Shown here: positions 1-6,367 of the stretch, piece by piece
How the letters are laid out: every line of letters begins with the position of its first letter
Numbering within the stretch: position 1 is the first letter of the stretch
Assembly: GCA_027000105.1 (NCBI GenBank)
Contig: JALTOP010000434.1
Span: 9,367 to 37,899 of the forward strand
Source of the DNA: Planctomycetaceae bacterium
GTDB lineage: Bacteria > Planctomycetota > Planctomycetia > Planctomycetales > Planctomycetaceae
Direction of reading: 5' to 3'
DNA length: 28,533 nt
The notes under the pieces: model-generated
The model's input: only the letters and a program-made list of their open reading frames with translations
What the model was told of the DNA's origin: nothing
Databases searched by the model: none
Translations under genes and position numbers: made by a program

Positions 1-45
1 TTTCAGTTTGCGGTCGTTAATTCCTGAATTCCAATGGTTACTCAT
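1..45 (-). CDS. 5' end of an unidentified BMC-operon gene, cut by the window edge
   Basis: An ATG at 45-43 preceded by a GGAGA ribosome site opens a frame that runs off the left edge after 15 codons (MSNHWNSGINDRKLK). It follows the third BMC-P gene on the same strand with a gap of about 60 bases, so it is probably the next gene of the operon. PVM-type loci commonly carry a class II (FucA/RhaD-like) aldolase beside these shell genes, and the short N-terminus would suit one. Fifteen residues cannot prove that, so the identity is inference only. Confidence 0.5.
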   Translation of the reverse strand, partial: MSNHWNSGINDRKLK

Positions 46-106
46 TATGATTCTCCAGCTAAATGGTTCATTCCAGTTTGTTTGAATGTCTGTTTCAGTT
101 CACCTT

Positions 107-391
107 CTACTTTTCAACATCAATACGATCCAGAATCGCCGCGTTGTAGGCGTCGATCGGTTTCTGTTCGGGATGAAACGGCGCACTCGCTTCCGGCCCC
201 TCTGTGATCGCGACCATCATGCCGTTTCCGCCGCCAATTTCATCGTAGATGACGATCGGCTCGGCTCGACCGTTCGGATCACCCTGAATCCCTTCCAACG
301 TCAACGGTACCGCCACGCGCCAACTCGCTCCCTTGAGTGAAGGATGCGATTGAGACAGCGTCACCTTGCCGATAATCTCGCCCACTCTCAT
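107..391 (-). CDS. BMC-P shell vertex protein (EutN/CcmL family), copy 3
   Basis: This 94-residue protein belongs to the EutN/CcmL family, whose pentamers cap the vertices of the microcompartment shell. Visible hallmarks are the opening MRVGEIIGKVTLSQSHPSLKG, a central stretch giving VIYDEIGGGNGMMVAITEG, and a tail with an isoleucine-rich strand (AAILDRIDVEK). In family members the Gly-rich segment followed by a small-residue turn lies near the pore. An AGGA ribosome site about seven bases upstream supports this ATG. It is one of three BMC-P paralogues here; three vertex proteins in one locus is typical of the PVM BMC class. It lies about 400 bases downstream of the 234-residue unknown, the widest gap in the operon, so its transcript level may be set separately. 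Confidence 0.93.
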   Translation of the reverse strand: MRVGEIIGKVTLSQSHPSLKGASWRVAVPLTLEGIQGDPNGRAEPIVIYDEIGGGNGMMVAITEGPEASAPFHPEQKPIDAYNAAILDRIDVEK

Positions 392-438
392 TTTATTGTC
401 CTGTCCCGGTGAAACCGGAATCCAATTGGAAATAAACT

Positions 439-738
439 AAAACCACAAAGACACAGAGTCCCCAGCACGGCCGGTCTGTTCTGACCGCCATAACCAACAT
501 GAGGTGTTCAAAAAAAATGCGTATGCTCCAATATTTCTTACCGTCAGTCGTACAGTGAAACTGACCGGAAACTGTCCCGTGGATCTTTCTCCAAAATTGA
601 ATTGTCGTTAACGCGAATGAACAAGCTGCCAATTTGATCTCTGTGCCAGGAATTTCTTTTTTCTGTTTTTCTTTGCGTCGCCGCGTCTTTACATGGAACT
701 CTTTTTAATTCTCAGTGCTCTCAGTGTCTCCGTGGTTC
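439..738. repeat. inverted pair of ACCACAAAGACACAGAG-type phrases
   Basis: The left copy reads AAACCACAAAGACACAGAG on the plus strand. The right copy reads GAACCACGGAGACACTGAG on the minus strand, with about 15 of 19 positions shared. Together they bracket roughly 260 bases without genes. Similar phrases recur between genes in many environmental bacteria. No transposase or target duplication is visible, so this is described only as a repeat pair. Confidence 0.5.
462..494 (+). repeat. dispersed 33-base intergenic repeat, copy A
   Basis: The core GCACGGCCGGTCTGTTCTG (465-483) matches the reverse complement of 14216-14234 at 18 of 19 bases and of 5877-5895 at 17 of 19. The wider 33 bases match 14205-14237 (reverse complement) at 27 positions by hand count. 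CGGTC at 472-476 and GACCG at 483-487 can pair as a 5-bp stem. Confidence 0.65.
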
Positions 739-797
739 AATTACTTTTTATTCTGCGATCTCGTCTGTTTGAAAACATGTATGCCGCAGGCATATCT

Positions 798-1502
798 TTA
801 TTGGTTCACGATACTCTTCAAAATGTTTCGATAATCGGTAAAACTCAATCCCTTGCCAGGCAGGCAAACAACATTTGCGTCAAGCTCTGCCAGCTCCGCG
901 AAATCATGCGAACAACGAACCGCAAGGCCCCTCACCTGATCGTTTCGATTAACCAGACAAGCCGCTGTTGCGATTTTTTCCGTCACGATGAAAACGCCTC
1001 GTCTTCCTGATTCAATTTCCGTCATCGCCCGTTTTGCCGCCTGTTCGACAGATGAGGCTGCCTCCTTTTCCCAAACAATCCGTGCCTGACGGGAAACAGA
1101 ATCGATCGCCGAGTTTAATAAATCTGATCCCTGTACCGAGATGATCAACCAGTCGCCAGCGTCCTTTTTCGATTCGATTTTTGCAGCAGTCCCGTTCGCT
1201 GCCGTCCCTGTGGTCACCTTCAAACCGTGCTCTTTAATGTAGTCGCGAGCAGCCGGTGTAATAATCGCTTTCGGATCCAGTTGAATGGCCGATGCCTGTT
1301 TTCTGTTTTCCGCAAGCAACTTTGCCGTAACAACCCGCTCTGCAATTTGAACACTGTTTTGCGAACCGGCAGTCTGTTCTGTAACTTCTGCTTCTGTTCC
1401 TTTTTCTCCACCGGCAAAAATTGATAAACCGTCTCCGCTCTGTTGAAGATCTTTCAACACACCTTTGACAATTCGGTCGATATCAATTTCTGCCAGATCC
1501 AT
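798..1502 (-). CDS. unknown BMC-associated protein with encapsulation-peptide-like N-terminus
   Basis: This 234-residue protein is not recognised with certainty. Residues 4-21 (AEIDIDRIVKGVLKDLQQ) form an amphipathic helix of the kind that targets cargo to BMC shells, closely resembling the helices at the starts of the PduL and aldehyde dehydrogenase proteins in this operon. Residues of about 25-60 look like a linker. A short block follows (ITPAARDYIKEHGLKV). The C-terminal part, about 130-232, has spacing suggestive of a degenerate RpiB/LacAB-like fold: a GVFIVTEKIATAACLVNR stretch, then VRGLAVRCSHDFAELAELDANVV. Its catalytic residues are not obviously kept. It sits between two BMC-P genes, so it is most likely a lumen protein. 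An enzyme or a scaffold role are both possible. The ribosome site is weak. Confidence 0.8.
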   Translation of the reverse strand: MDLAEIDIDRIVKGVLKDLQQSGDGLSIFAGGEKGTEAEVTEQTAGSQNSVQIAERVVTAKLLAENRKQASAIQLDPKAIITPAARDYIKEHGLKVTTGTAANGTAAKIESKKDAGDWLIISVQGSDLLNSAIDSVSRQARIVWEKEAASSVEQAAKRAMTEIESGRRGVFIVTEKIATAACLVNRNDQVRGLAVRCSHDFAELAELDANVVCLPGKGLSFTDYRNILKSIVNQ

Positions 1503-1524
1503 TTGTTTACTTCAACATAACATA

Positions 1525-1545
1525 GCACGGTCTGTTGTGCGGATC
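1525..1545 (+). repeat. degenerate hairpin repeat, copy D
   Basis: GGTCTGTTGTGCGGATC (1529-1545) resembles the perfect hairpin at 7085-7101 at 14 of 17 bases and shares GCACGG and TCTGTT blocks with the repeat at 465. It fills the short gap between the 234-residue gene and the second BMC-P gene. Some arms would pair only through G-U. Confidence 0.4.
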
Positions 1546-1552
1546 TTACGAT

Positions 1553-1810
1553 TTAATCTTCGATCCCCAAAACGGCGTACCTGACTGGTGCCGCCGGTGT
1601 TTTCATCATTTCCCGAATCGATGCCCCATCCGTGGTCAACATCACCAGGTCTCCCATGCCTGCCCCGAGTTCATCGATGGCAAGCTGCGGAAAACCGTCC
1701 GGATTTACCCCATCGGCCATCAACGGTTGCACCAGCAGAAGTCGCCACCCGGATAGAGTTTCGTTCTTGACTGTCGCCGTCGCTTTTCCACAAACTTTGG
1801 CAAGTTGCAT
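1553..1810 (-). CDS. BMC-P shell vertex protein (EutN/CcmL family), copy 2
   Basis: An 85-residue pentamer-type shell protein starting MQLAKVCGKATATVKNETL. The start is the ATG at 1810, which has AAAGGGA seven bases upstream. A longer frame from a GTG at 1840 would overlap the dehydrogenase stop and adds residues unlike the family. The pattern LVQPLMADG..., then IDELGAGMGDLVMLTTDGASIREM, then a final VRYAVLGIED strand is classical for EutN/CcmL. The two glycines in GAGMGD sit where the pentamer pore loop lies in solved members. It follows the aldehyde dehydrogenase by about 26 bases and precedes the 234-residue protein, so the three are very likely cotranscribed. Confidence 0.94.
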   Translation of the reverse strand: MQLAKVCGKATATVKNETLSGWRLLLVQPLMADGVNPDGFPQLAIDELGAGMGDLVMLTTDGASIREMMKTPAAPVRYAVLGIED

Positions 1811-1836
1811 GGGATTCCCTTTACACAATCCGTCAG

Positions 1837-3267
1837 TCACACAATCCGCAAATCGTCAACCATGCAGCAACGCCTTTGGCGGGTGAATGTCATCGGGTTG
1901 GTGACTCCCTCACCGGTTGGGGTAGCGATGCTGAATGAGAGATAACCTTCACCCCCCAGGCTCAACCCGGCTGGTGAAGCTCCGTTTTTAATGAACAACG
2001 TTGTATCCAGCCGTTTGCCCATGATCGACATCGTGCGCACATTTCGCGAATGGATAATACTTGTATGCTTGAAGCCGTGTTCGTACTTTTCGCACAAATC
2101 GATCCCGTGCATCGCATTGCGACAGCGAACGATCGGCAAGAAAGGCATCATCTGTTCTTCGGGAACGAAGGGATTGTTTTCATCCGTTTCGCCAAAGAGC
2201 ATCGGAACGGATTCCGGAATGGATAGTCCGATTTGCTGAGCCAGAACCGAAGGATGCTGACCGATCAAATCGCGATTCAAATGCCAATGGTCTTCCGCAT
2301 TTTTGGGTGGCGTAAAAGCAGCGCGTGTCATCTGATCGACCTGCGAAGAATTCAATCGATGTGCCCCGGCTTTGCTCATCGCATCCATGAACCGGTCAAA
2401 GATGGAATCGACGACAAAGACTTCTTTTTCGCCGATGCAGAGCAGGTTGTTGTCAAAACCGCCCCCCGCAATAATCGAGCGGGCCGCGTTATCCAAATCT
2501 GCCGTTTCATCAACCAACACAGGCGGATTTCCCGGCCCGGCGACAATCGCCTTTTTCTTGCTCGCCAACGCCGCCCCGGCTACACCAGGCCCGCCAGTCA
2601 CACAAAGGAGTTTCACACCACGATGTTTGAAAATTGTCTCAGCCGATTCCAGCGTCGGATTGCCAACAATCGTGATCACGTTTTCCAATCCGGTTGCAGC
2701 ATAGATCGCCCGGTTAAACCGGCGGGTTCCTTCACACGCGATTTTCGCTCCACTCGGGTGAGGATTCACGACCATCGTGTTCCCGGCCGCGACCATGTTG
2801 ATGACATTTCCCGCCAGCGTGGGCAGTGAGTGTGTCACGGGAGTGATCACGCCGATCACACCAAACGGTGCGTATTCGGTGACAGTCAAACCGTGGTCAC
2901 CACTGACGGCGTCGGTTCGCAACCATTCGGTGCCGGGCACCTTCTGGATGATTTGCAGTTTTTCAATTTTGTGTGCCAGTCGCCCGATGCCGGTCTCTTC
3001 GTATTCGAGCCGACCAAGCTCCTCGGCCTGATCAGTACAAATCCGTTTGACGATCTCGACAATTTTCGCCCGATCTTCAAGCGTCGCTTCACGCAGTTTT
3101 TTATACGATTCATTCGCCGCCGCGATGGCCTGTTCGACACAACTGAACACACCCCAGTCACCACTTTGACGTTCCCCCCGGGGAACACCGTTTCCGTGAT
3201 TGGCCGTACGCAACTGGGAAATCACTTCCTGCACGACACTTCGAATGGCTGCTTCTGTTGTTTGCAT
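1837..3267 (-). CDS. CoA-acylating aldehyde dehydrogenase (PduP/EutE type), BMC core enzyme
   Basis: This 476-residue enzyme oxidises an aldehyde to acyl-CoA using NAD and CoA. In PVM compartments the expected substrate is lactaldehyde. The catalytic cysteine is C277 in FDNNLLCIGEKEV, matching the PduP/EutE signature. The segment YAPFGVIGVITPVTHSLPT is the conserved Rossmann approach, and VTGGPGVA lies before the active site. The start at 3267 is chosen because GAGGT lies upstream and the protein then begins with a family-like amphipathic helix (residues 4-20, TEAAIRSVVQEVISQLR). That helix is the likely encapsulation signal and is followed by a Gly/Arg-rich linker. An in-frame extension to 3351 is less likely. 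It lies about 100 bases after the membrane-protein gene. Confidence 0.95.
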   Translation of the reverse strand: MQTTEAAIRSVVQEVISQLRTANHGNGVPRGERQSGDWGVFSCVEQAIAAANESYKKLREATLEDRAKIVEIVKRICTDQAEELGRLEYEETGIGRLAHKIEKLQIIQKVPGTEWLRTDAVSGDHGLTVTEYAPFGVIGVITPVTHSLPTLAGNVINMVAAGNTMVVNPHPSGAKIACEGTRRFNRAIYAATGLENVITIVGNPTLESAETIFKHRGVKLLCVTGGPGVAGAALASKKKAIVAGPGNPPVLVDETADLDNAARSIIAGGGFDNNLLCIGEKEVFVVDSIFDRFMDAMSKAGAHRLNSSQVDQMTRAAFTPPKNAEDHWHLNRDLIGQHPSVLAQQIGLSIPESVPMLFGETDENNPFVPEEQMMPFLPIVRCRNAMHGIDLCEKYEHGFKHTSIIHSRNVRTMSIMGKRLDTTLFIKNGASPAGLSLGGEGYLSFSIATPTGEGVTNPMTFTRQRRCCMVDDLRIV

Positions 3268-3368
3268 CGAATCTACCTCACCTGTTATCGATCTTTTCGA
3301 TTGTTCCGTTACAACACCGTAACGCACCGTAACGAAAAATCTGTTTATCAATTTGAATCAGCATCCTG

Positions 3369-3854
3369 CTACTCGAAATCAGCCAGTTCCTTCTTCTGTT
3401 TGATCCAGGCATCAATCCGCCCGGGAGTCGGGAAAAATAAAATCATGGTCACAATCAGCCAGACGACAATCCCCAGAGACCACGGGTTCCGCTCCATTGA
3501 CAACGCGACCAAATTCGCAAAAGCTGGCCCTTCCAGAAGAGCGAGCCTGATGATCAACTGCGTTTGATACACGGCCGCGTATCTCTGTTCCTGATTGTCG
3601 GATTCCCCGGAAATACTGTTTATTGCCGATTGGGAAACAATGTTGGGAACAACCATCGAAGCCAGAAAACAGACTCCCGCCACCCCCGCCATAATCAACG
3701 AAATCATCTGCCCTGAAGGTGGTTTCGCAAAGATGTTGAAAGGAACTATTGCAAAACCGGCAAGGACGACTCCCATAATCATTGCACTGGTAATGATCGG
3801 ACAGACCAGCTTTACCTGCCCGGCTGAAATCGATTGAATTCGCTCTCGGCTCAT
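3369..3854 (-). CDS. four-helix membrane protein within the BMC operon
   Basis: A 161-residue protein with four predicted membrane spans, at about residues 17-39, 51-73, 97-117 and 123-142. A hydrophilic loop of about 20 residues (NSISGESDNQEQRYAAVYQ) lies between helices 2 and 3, and the C-terminus is charged (DAWIKQKKELADFE). The third helix contains a conserved-looking LLEGPAFANLVAL run with a buried glutamate. Its ATG overlaps the stop of the preceding BMC-P gene as ATGA and has a strong GGAGGG ribosome site, so translation is probably coupled. I do not recognise a named family; similar small four-helix proteins are common in planctomycetes. Why a shell operon encodes one is unclear: substrate entry, or tethering of the compartment to the membrane, are only guesses. 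Confidence 0.85.
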   Translation of the reverse strand: MSRERIQSISAGQVKLVCPIITSAMIMGVVLAGFAIVPFNIFAKPPSGQMISLIMAGVAGVCFLASMVVPNIVSQSAINSISGESDNQEQRYAAVYQTQLIIRLALLEGPAFANLVALSMERNPWSLGIVVWLIVTMILFFPTPGRIDAWIKQKKELADFE

Positions 3855-4171
3855 GTTCCCTCCGTAGATTTGTCATAAAGAACCGTATCGTGTGCCTGTA
3901 CCGAATCGACTATACCGACCGCGGCTGCATCGATCGGCAACGTCTTTGTCTGATCGGTAAACCGGGCGGATGAACCTTGTACGCAGAGCACAATTTCTCC
4001 TTCGCCTGCCCCGACCGCATCAACAACAATGAACGTTCTGCCGGTTGGCTTCAGGGAATCTTTCTTTTTTTCGTCGATACGTAACGGCTCAACAATGAAC
4101 AGCGTCTGGCCGACCATCGATTCGACTTTGTGTGTCGAAACAATACTGCCCGTAATGCGTCCAATGAACAT
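3851..4171 (-). CDS. BMC-P shell vertex protein (EutN/CcmL family), copy 1
   Basis: A 106-residue pentamer-type shell protein. It opens MFIGRITGSIVSTHKVESMVG, continues TLFIVEPLRIDEKKKDS..., and carries the family core FIVVDAVGAGEGEIVLCVQGSSAR, where the GAGEGE turn is the usual BMC-P signature. The C-terminus (IDAAAVGIVDSVQ) is the last strand seen in CcmL/EutN pentamers, followed here by an extra polar tail of about 15 residues. GGAGAGA precedes the ATG. Its stop overlaps the start of the four-helix membrane protein by four bases, which suggests coupled production of the two. It differs clearly from the other two BMC-P proteins, which suggests distinct vertices or partners. Confidence 0.95.
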   Translation of the reverse strand: MFIGRITGSIVSTHKVESMVGQTLFIVEPLRIDEKKKDSLKPTGRTFIVVDAVGAGEGEIVLCVQGSSARFTDQTKTLPIDAAAVGIVDSVQAHDTVLYDKSTEGT

Positions 4172-4279
4172 GATACGTCTCTCCGAAAAATTTCCGTCCG
4201 GCCCGCAGGGCGAACCATCAACTCATGTAAAGGCGATCCATTCCTGTTTGGGCCTGCACAGCAGCCCCTGCCTCGACAT

Positions 4280-5479
4280 TCAATTCAACTCGTTCAAAAC
4301 GGCTGCAGTCTGTCTTGCAACAACAATTTCCTCATTCGTTGGCACAATCCAGATATCAATTTTACTTCCCGCATCGGCAATCGATTGCTCACTCGCCGTT
4401 GCTGAGTTGTTCTTCTCCGCATCCAGCTTCAAGCCAGCCCAATCAAAACCCGCACAAACCTGCTCGCGAATGAACCGACTGTTTTCGCCAATCCCGCCGG
4501 TGAAAACGACCGCATCAATTCCACCCAGTACAGCGATGTAACCAGCCAGATACTGCCTGATCGCGGAAACATAAACCTTCAGCGCCAACGCCGCCCGTTC
4601 ATTTCCCGCACTTGCCGCTTCTTCCAGGTCGCGAATATCTCCGCTCAATCCGCTGATTCCCTTCAAACCACTCTGGTTCCCCAGTTCAACCAGCAATTCC
4701 TCCAACGATTTTCCGGTCGCCTTCATCAAAATCGGTAATGCGAAAGGATCGAAGTCTCCGACGCGATTACTTTGAGGTAGCCCCGTTTGTGGAGACATCC
4801 CCAACGAACACGCCTTCGAAACTCCTGCATCCTGCGCACAGAGCGAACTGGAACCGCCCAGGTGACACGAGACAATTTTCAAATCGTCCCGTTTGAGCAA
4901 TTCCCCGATTCTCTGTCCGATATAACGATGACTGGCTCCATGAAAACCCCAGCGTTGAATTTCGTAGTCGTCCCGCCAATGGTAGGGAACGGCGTACAAC
5001 CGGTTTTCATCGGGAATGGTCTCATGAAATCCCGTTTCCAATGCCGCGACCAACTTCATTTCCGGAAAAGCAGTTTGCAATTCCCGCATCGCGCGAGCAT
5101 ACGGCGGGTTGTGCGCCGGCGCGACATCTGCCAGAGATTCCATCTTCTCGAGCAGTTCCTCCGTCACCAATCGCACGCCACTCATTTGACCTGCAAAAAC
5201 GGCTTTGAAACCGATTGCAGCAACTTCGCTCACATCCTCGATGCAACCTGTCTGGCTGTCAGTCAATTGATCCAGGCAAATCTGCACCGCCGCTGCGTGA
5301 TCGGGCACGTGCTGTGTCCGTTCCGCGCGATGCTCCCCGATCTCGACAAAACAGGCCGATTCACTTCCCGTCTGTCCGATCCGATCAATCCCGCCCCGCG
5401 CCAATTGCGTTTCGGATTCGATATCAAACAGACGATATTTGAAACTGGTTGACCCCAGATTCGCGACAAGAATTTTCAT
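4280..5479 (-). CDS. ackA: acetate kinase family protein with altered active site (probable BMC lactate/acyl kinase)
   Basis: A 399-residue ASKHA-fold acyl kinase, normal length for AckA, starting MKILVANLGSTSFKYRLF after a good AAGGAAG site. Family marks present are N7, H123 in PAHNPP, H180 in WGFHGASH, R239 in SNRVGDFDP, the phosphate loop FTGGIGENSRF and the C-terminal PTNEE. Three positions are unusual when placed against Methanosarcina AckA. The residue at the place of catalytic Asp148 is Glu148 (LETGFHETIP). Arg91 is replaced by Lys92. The normally invariant HGG after it reads FAG (GFKAVFAGQ). In the PVM pathway it would convert an acyl-phosphate, likely lactoyl-phosphate, to acid plus ATP. 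No encapsulation helix is visible. Whether it works on acetate is open. Confidence 0.92.
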   Translation of the reverse strand: MKILVANLGSTSFKYRLFDIESETQLARGGIDRIGQTGSESACFVEIGEHRAERTQHVPDHAAAVQICLDQLTDSQTGCIEDVSEVAAIGFKAVFAGQMSGVRLVTEELLEKMESLADVAPAHNPPYARAMRELQTAFPEMKLVAALETGFHETIPDENRLYAVPYHWRDDYEIQRWGFHGASHRYIGQRIGELLKRDDLKIVSCHLGGSSSLCAQDAGVSKACSLGMSPQTGLPQSNRVGDFDPFALPILMKATGKSLEELLVELGNQSGLKGISGLSGDIRDLEEAASAGNERAALALKVYVSAIRQYLAGYIAVLGGIDAVVFTGGIGENSRFIREQVCAGFDWAGLKLDAEKNNSATASEQSIADAGSKIDIWIVPTNEEIVVARQTAAVLNELN

Positions 5480-5512
5480 GATTCTTCCTTGATCAAAATG
5501 CTTTTCGTTCTG

Positions 5513-5779
5513 TTAAACAAAGTTATCCATCAAATCGCCTTCCGGGCGAGCGATGACATGGGCGGAAACAAGTTCTCCCACCCGACTGGCCGCTTCCGCT
5601 CCCGCATCAACAGCCGCACGGATGGAACCGACGTCTCCCTTGATGACCGTCGTAACGAAAGCACCACCAATCTGAATCTGCTTGACCAGTGATACATTCG
5701 CCGCTTTGAGCATCGCATCGGAAGCTTCGATCTGTGCGATCAAACCTTTCGTTTCAACCAAACCTATTGCCTCATTCAT
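5513..5779 (-). CDS. BMC-H hexameric shell protein, copy 2
   Basis: An 88-residue single-domain BMC shell protein (Pfam BMC fold). It opens MNEAIGLVETKGLIAQIEASDAML, the standard N-terminus of BMC-H. Hexamers of these proteins tile the facets of the shell. The pore segment at residues 37-40 reads IGGA, and VTTVIKGDVGSIRAAVDAGAEAA follows as usual. The start at 5779 gives the canonical N-terminus; an upstream in-frame start at 5824 would add 15 residues foreign to the family. It lies downstream of the first BMC-H with a gap of about 160 bases that can form stem-loops, and 33 bases before the kinase gene. Confidence 0.96.
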   Translation of the reverse strand: MNEAIGLVETKGLIAQIEASDAMLKAANVSLVKQIQIGGAFVTTVIKGDVGSIRAAVDAGAEAASRVGELVSAHVIARPEGDLMDNFV

Positions 5780-5876
5780 ACCTATCTGACTCCAGTGAAA
5801 AGTTTTCTGTCTTATCAACGGCATATCATTTTGTGACTTTCACAATATCCCATTGTTCCATTTTGGAAACAGGCAT

Positions 5877-5895
5877 CAGAACAGACCGATCGTGC
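5877..5895 (-). repeat. dispersed intergenic repeat, copy C
   Basis: On the minus strand this reads GCACGATCGGTCTGTTCTG, identical at 17 of 19 positions to 465-483 and similar to 14216-14234. It lies in the gap between the two BMC-H genes. Together with flanking bases it forms a possible GACCG/CGGTC stem (5884-5888 with 5896-5900). Confidence 0.55.
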
Positions 5896-5917
5896 CGGTC
5901 ATTCAGACGGCTCTGAA
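5884..5917 (-). other. two adjacent stem-loops between the BMC-H genes
   Basis: TTCAGA at 5902-5907 pairs with TCTGAA at 5912-5917 around a CGGC loop. GACCG at 5884-5888 pairs with CGGTC at 5896-5900. Both lie just after the stop of the first BMC-H gene as transcribed. There is no T-run, so an mRNA-stabilising or processing structure, or repeat debris, is likelier than a true terminator. Confidence 0.4.
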
Positions 5918-5939
5918 GAATCCTGCCAGTTGATGTTGA

Positions 5940-6233
5940 TTATTTTCCGGCTTTCTTGGCGGGAAGAACAGAAGCGAGTTCTTCGTGTGGCCGTGGAATG
6001 ACCTGCACACTGACGACTTCGCCGATTTTGCTGGCAGCCGACGCACCGGCATCAACAGCGGCTTTCACCGCAGCGACATCGCCCACAACAAATGCTGTGA
6101 CCAAACCGCTGCCAACTTTTTCCCAACCAATCATTTGAACGTTCGCTGATTTCAACATCGCATCAGCCGCTTCGATCAAACAAACCAACCCTTTTGTCTC
6201 GACCATGCCGAGAGCTTCCATCGCCTTTGCCAT
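5940..6233 (-). CDS. BMC-H hexameric shell protein, copy 1
   Basis: A 97-residue BMC-H protein starting MAKAMEALGMVETKGLVCLIEAADAML, the canonical hexamer N-terminus. GGGAG about nine bases upstream supports the start. The pore segment at residues 40-43 reads VGSG, different from the IGGA of its paralogue. It ends in a lysine-rich tail (LPAKKAGK) that the other copy lacks. Two different BMC-H proteins and no visible BMC-T protein is the usual shell set of PVM compartments. As the first shell gene after pduL it is probably the major facet protein, though this is inference from position. Confidence 0.96.
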   Translation of the reverse strand: MAKAMEALGMVETKGLVCLIEAADAMLKSANVQMIGWEKVGSGLVTAFVVGDVAAVKAAVDAGASAASKIGEVVSVQVIPRPHEELASVLPAKKAGK

Positions 6234-6264
6234 TATTACACTCCCACTAAAAAGAAATGGTTAC

Positions 6265-6277
6265 GAGGCTGCGCCTC
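6265..6277 (-). other. short GC hairpin between pduL and the first BMC-H gene
   Basis: GAGGC at 6265-6269 pairs with GCCTC at 6273-6277 around TGC, inside a segment bounded by GGTTAC at 6259 and again at 6286. The adjoining 6328-6367 is a degenerate run of CTACTG/CTGCC units. It lies within the operon, so a dispersed repeat or mRNA processing site is more likely than a terminator. Confidence 0.4.
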
Positions 6278-6327
6278 AAATTACTGGTTACCTGAAATCG
6301 GATGCGTCACGTCGCACCAGGCAAGCC

Positions 6328-6367
6328 GTCTACTGTCTACTTCCTGCCCACTGCCCCCTGCCTACTT
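6328..6367 (+). repeat. degenerate CTACTG/CTGCC short tandem run
   Basis: Imperfect units of CTACTG, CTACTTC, CTGCCC, ACTGCC and CTGCC stretch up to and into the stop of pduL. The resulting C-terminus of PduL is Cys/Lys rich, so the run may have grown at the end of the gene. The number of units is small and the call is by eye. Confidence 0.4.

Larger units (their letters stand above)
392..797. other. intergenic region with short repeats, no gene
   Basis: About 400 bases between two co-oriented BMC genes. A 79-codon open frame on the minus strand has no family likeness and is not called. The stretch holds a 33-base repeat copy at 462-494, a stem-loop at 472-487, and two oppositely oriented copies of an ACCACRRAGACACNGAG phrase at about 439-457 and 718-738. 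Just upstream of the second phrase lies a run resembling CTTTGCGTC..CGCGTCTTT. This is typical of repeat-laden planctomycete spacers. Confidence 0.6.

Noticed and set aside
393..632. 79-codon minus-strand open frame in the widest BMC gap
   Set aside because: No family likeness, biased composition, overlaps repeat copies and lacks a ribosome site.
1220..1424. Open frames on both strands inside the 234-residue gene
   Set aside because: They are shadows of the better supported gene, whose N-terminal helix and operon place are convincing.
2233..3567. Long plus-strand frames opposite the aldehyde dehydrogenase
   Set aside because: The minus strand encodes a clear PduP-type enzyme with all motifs; the opposite frames have no motif.
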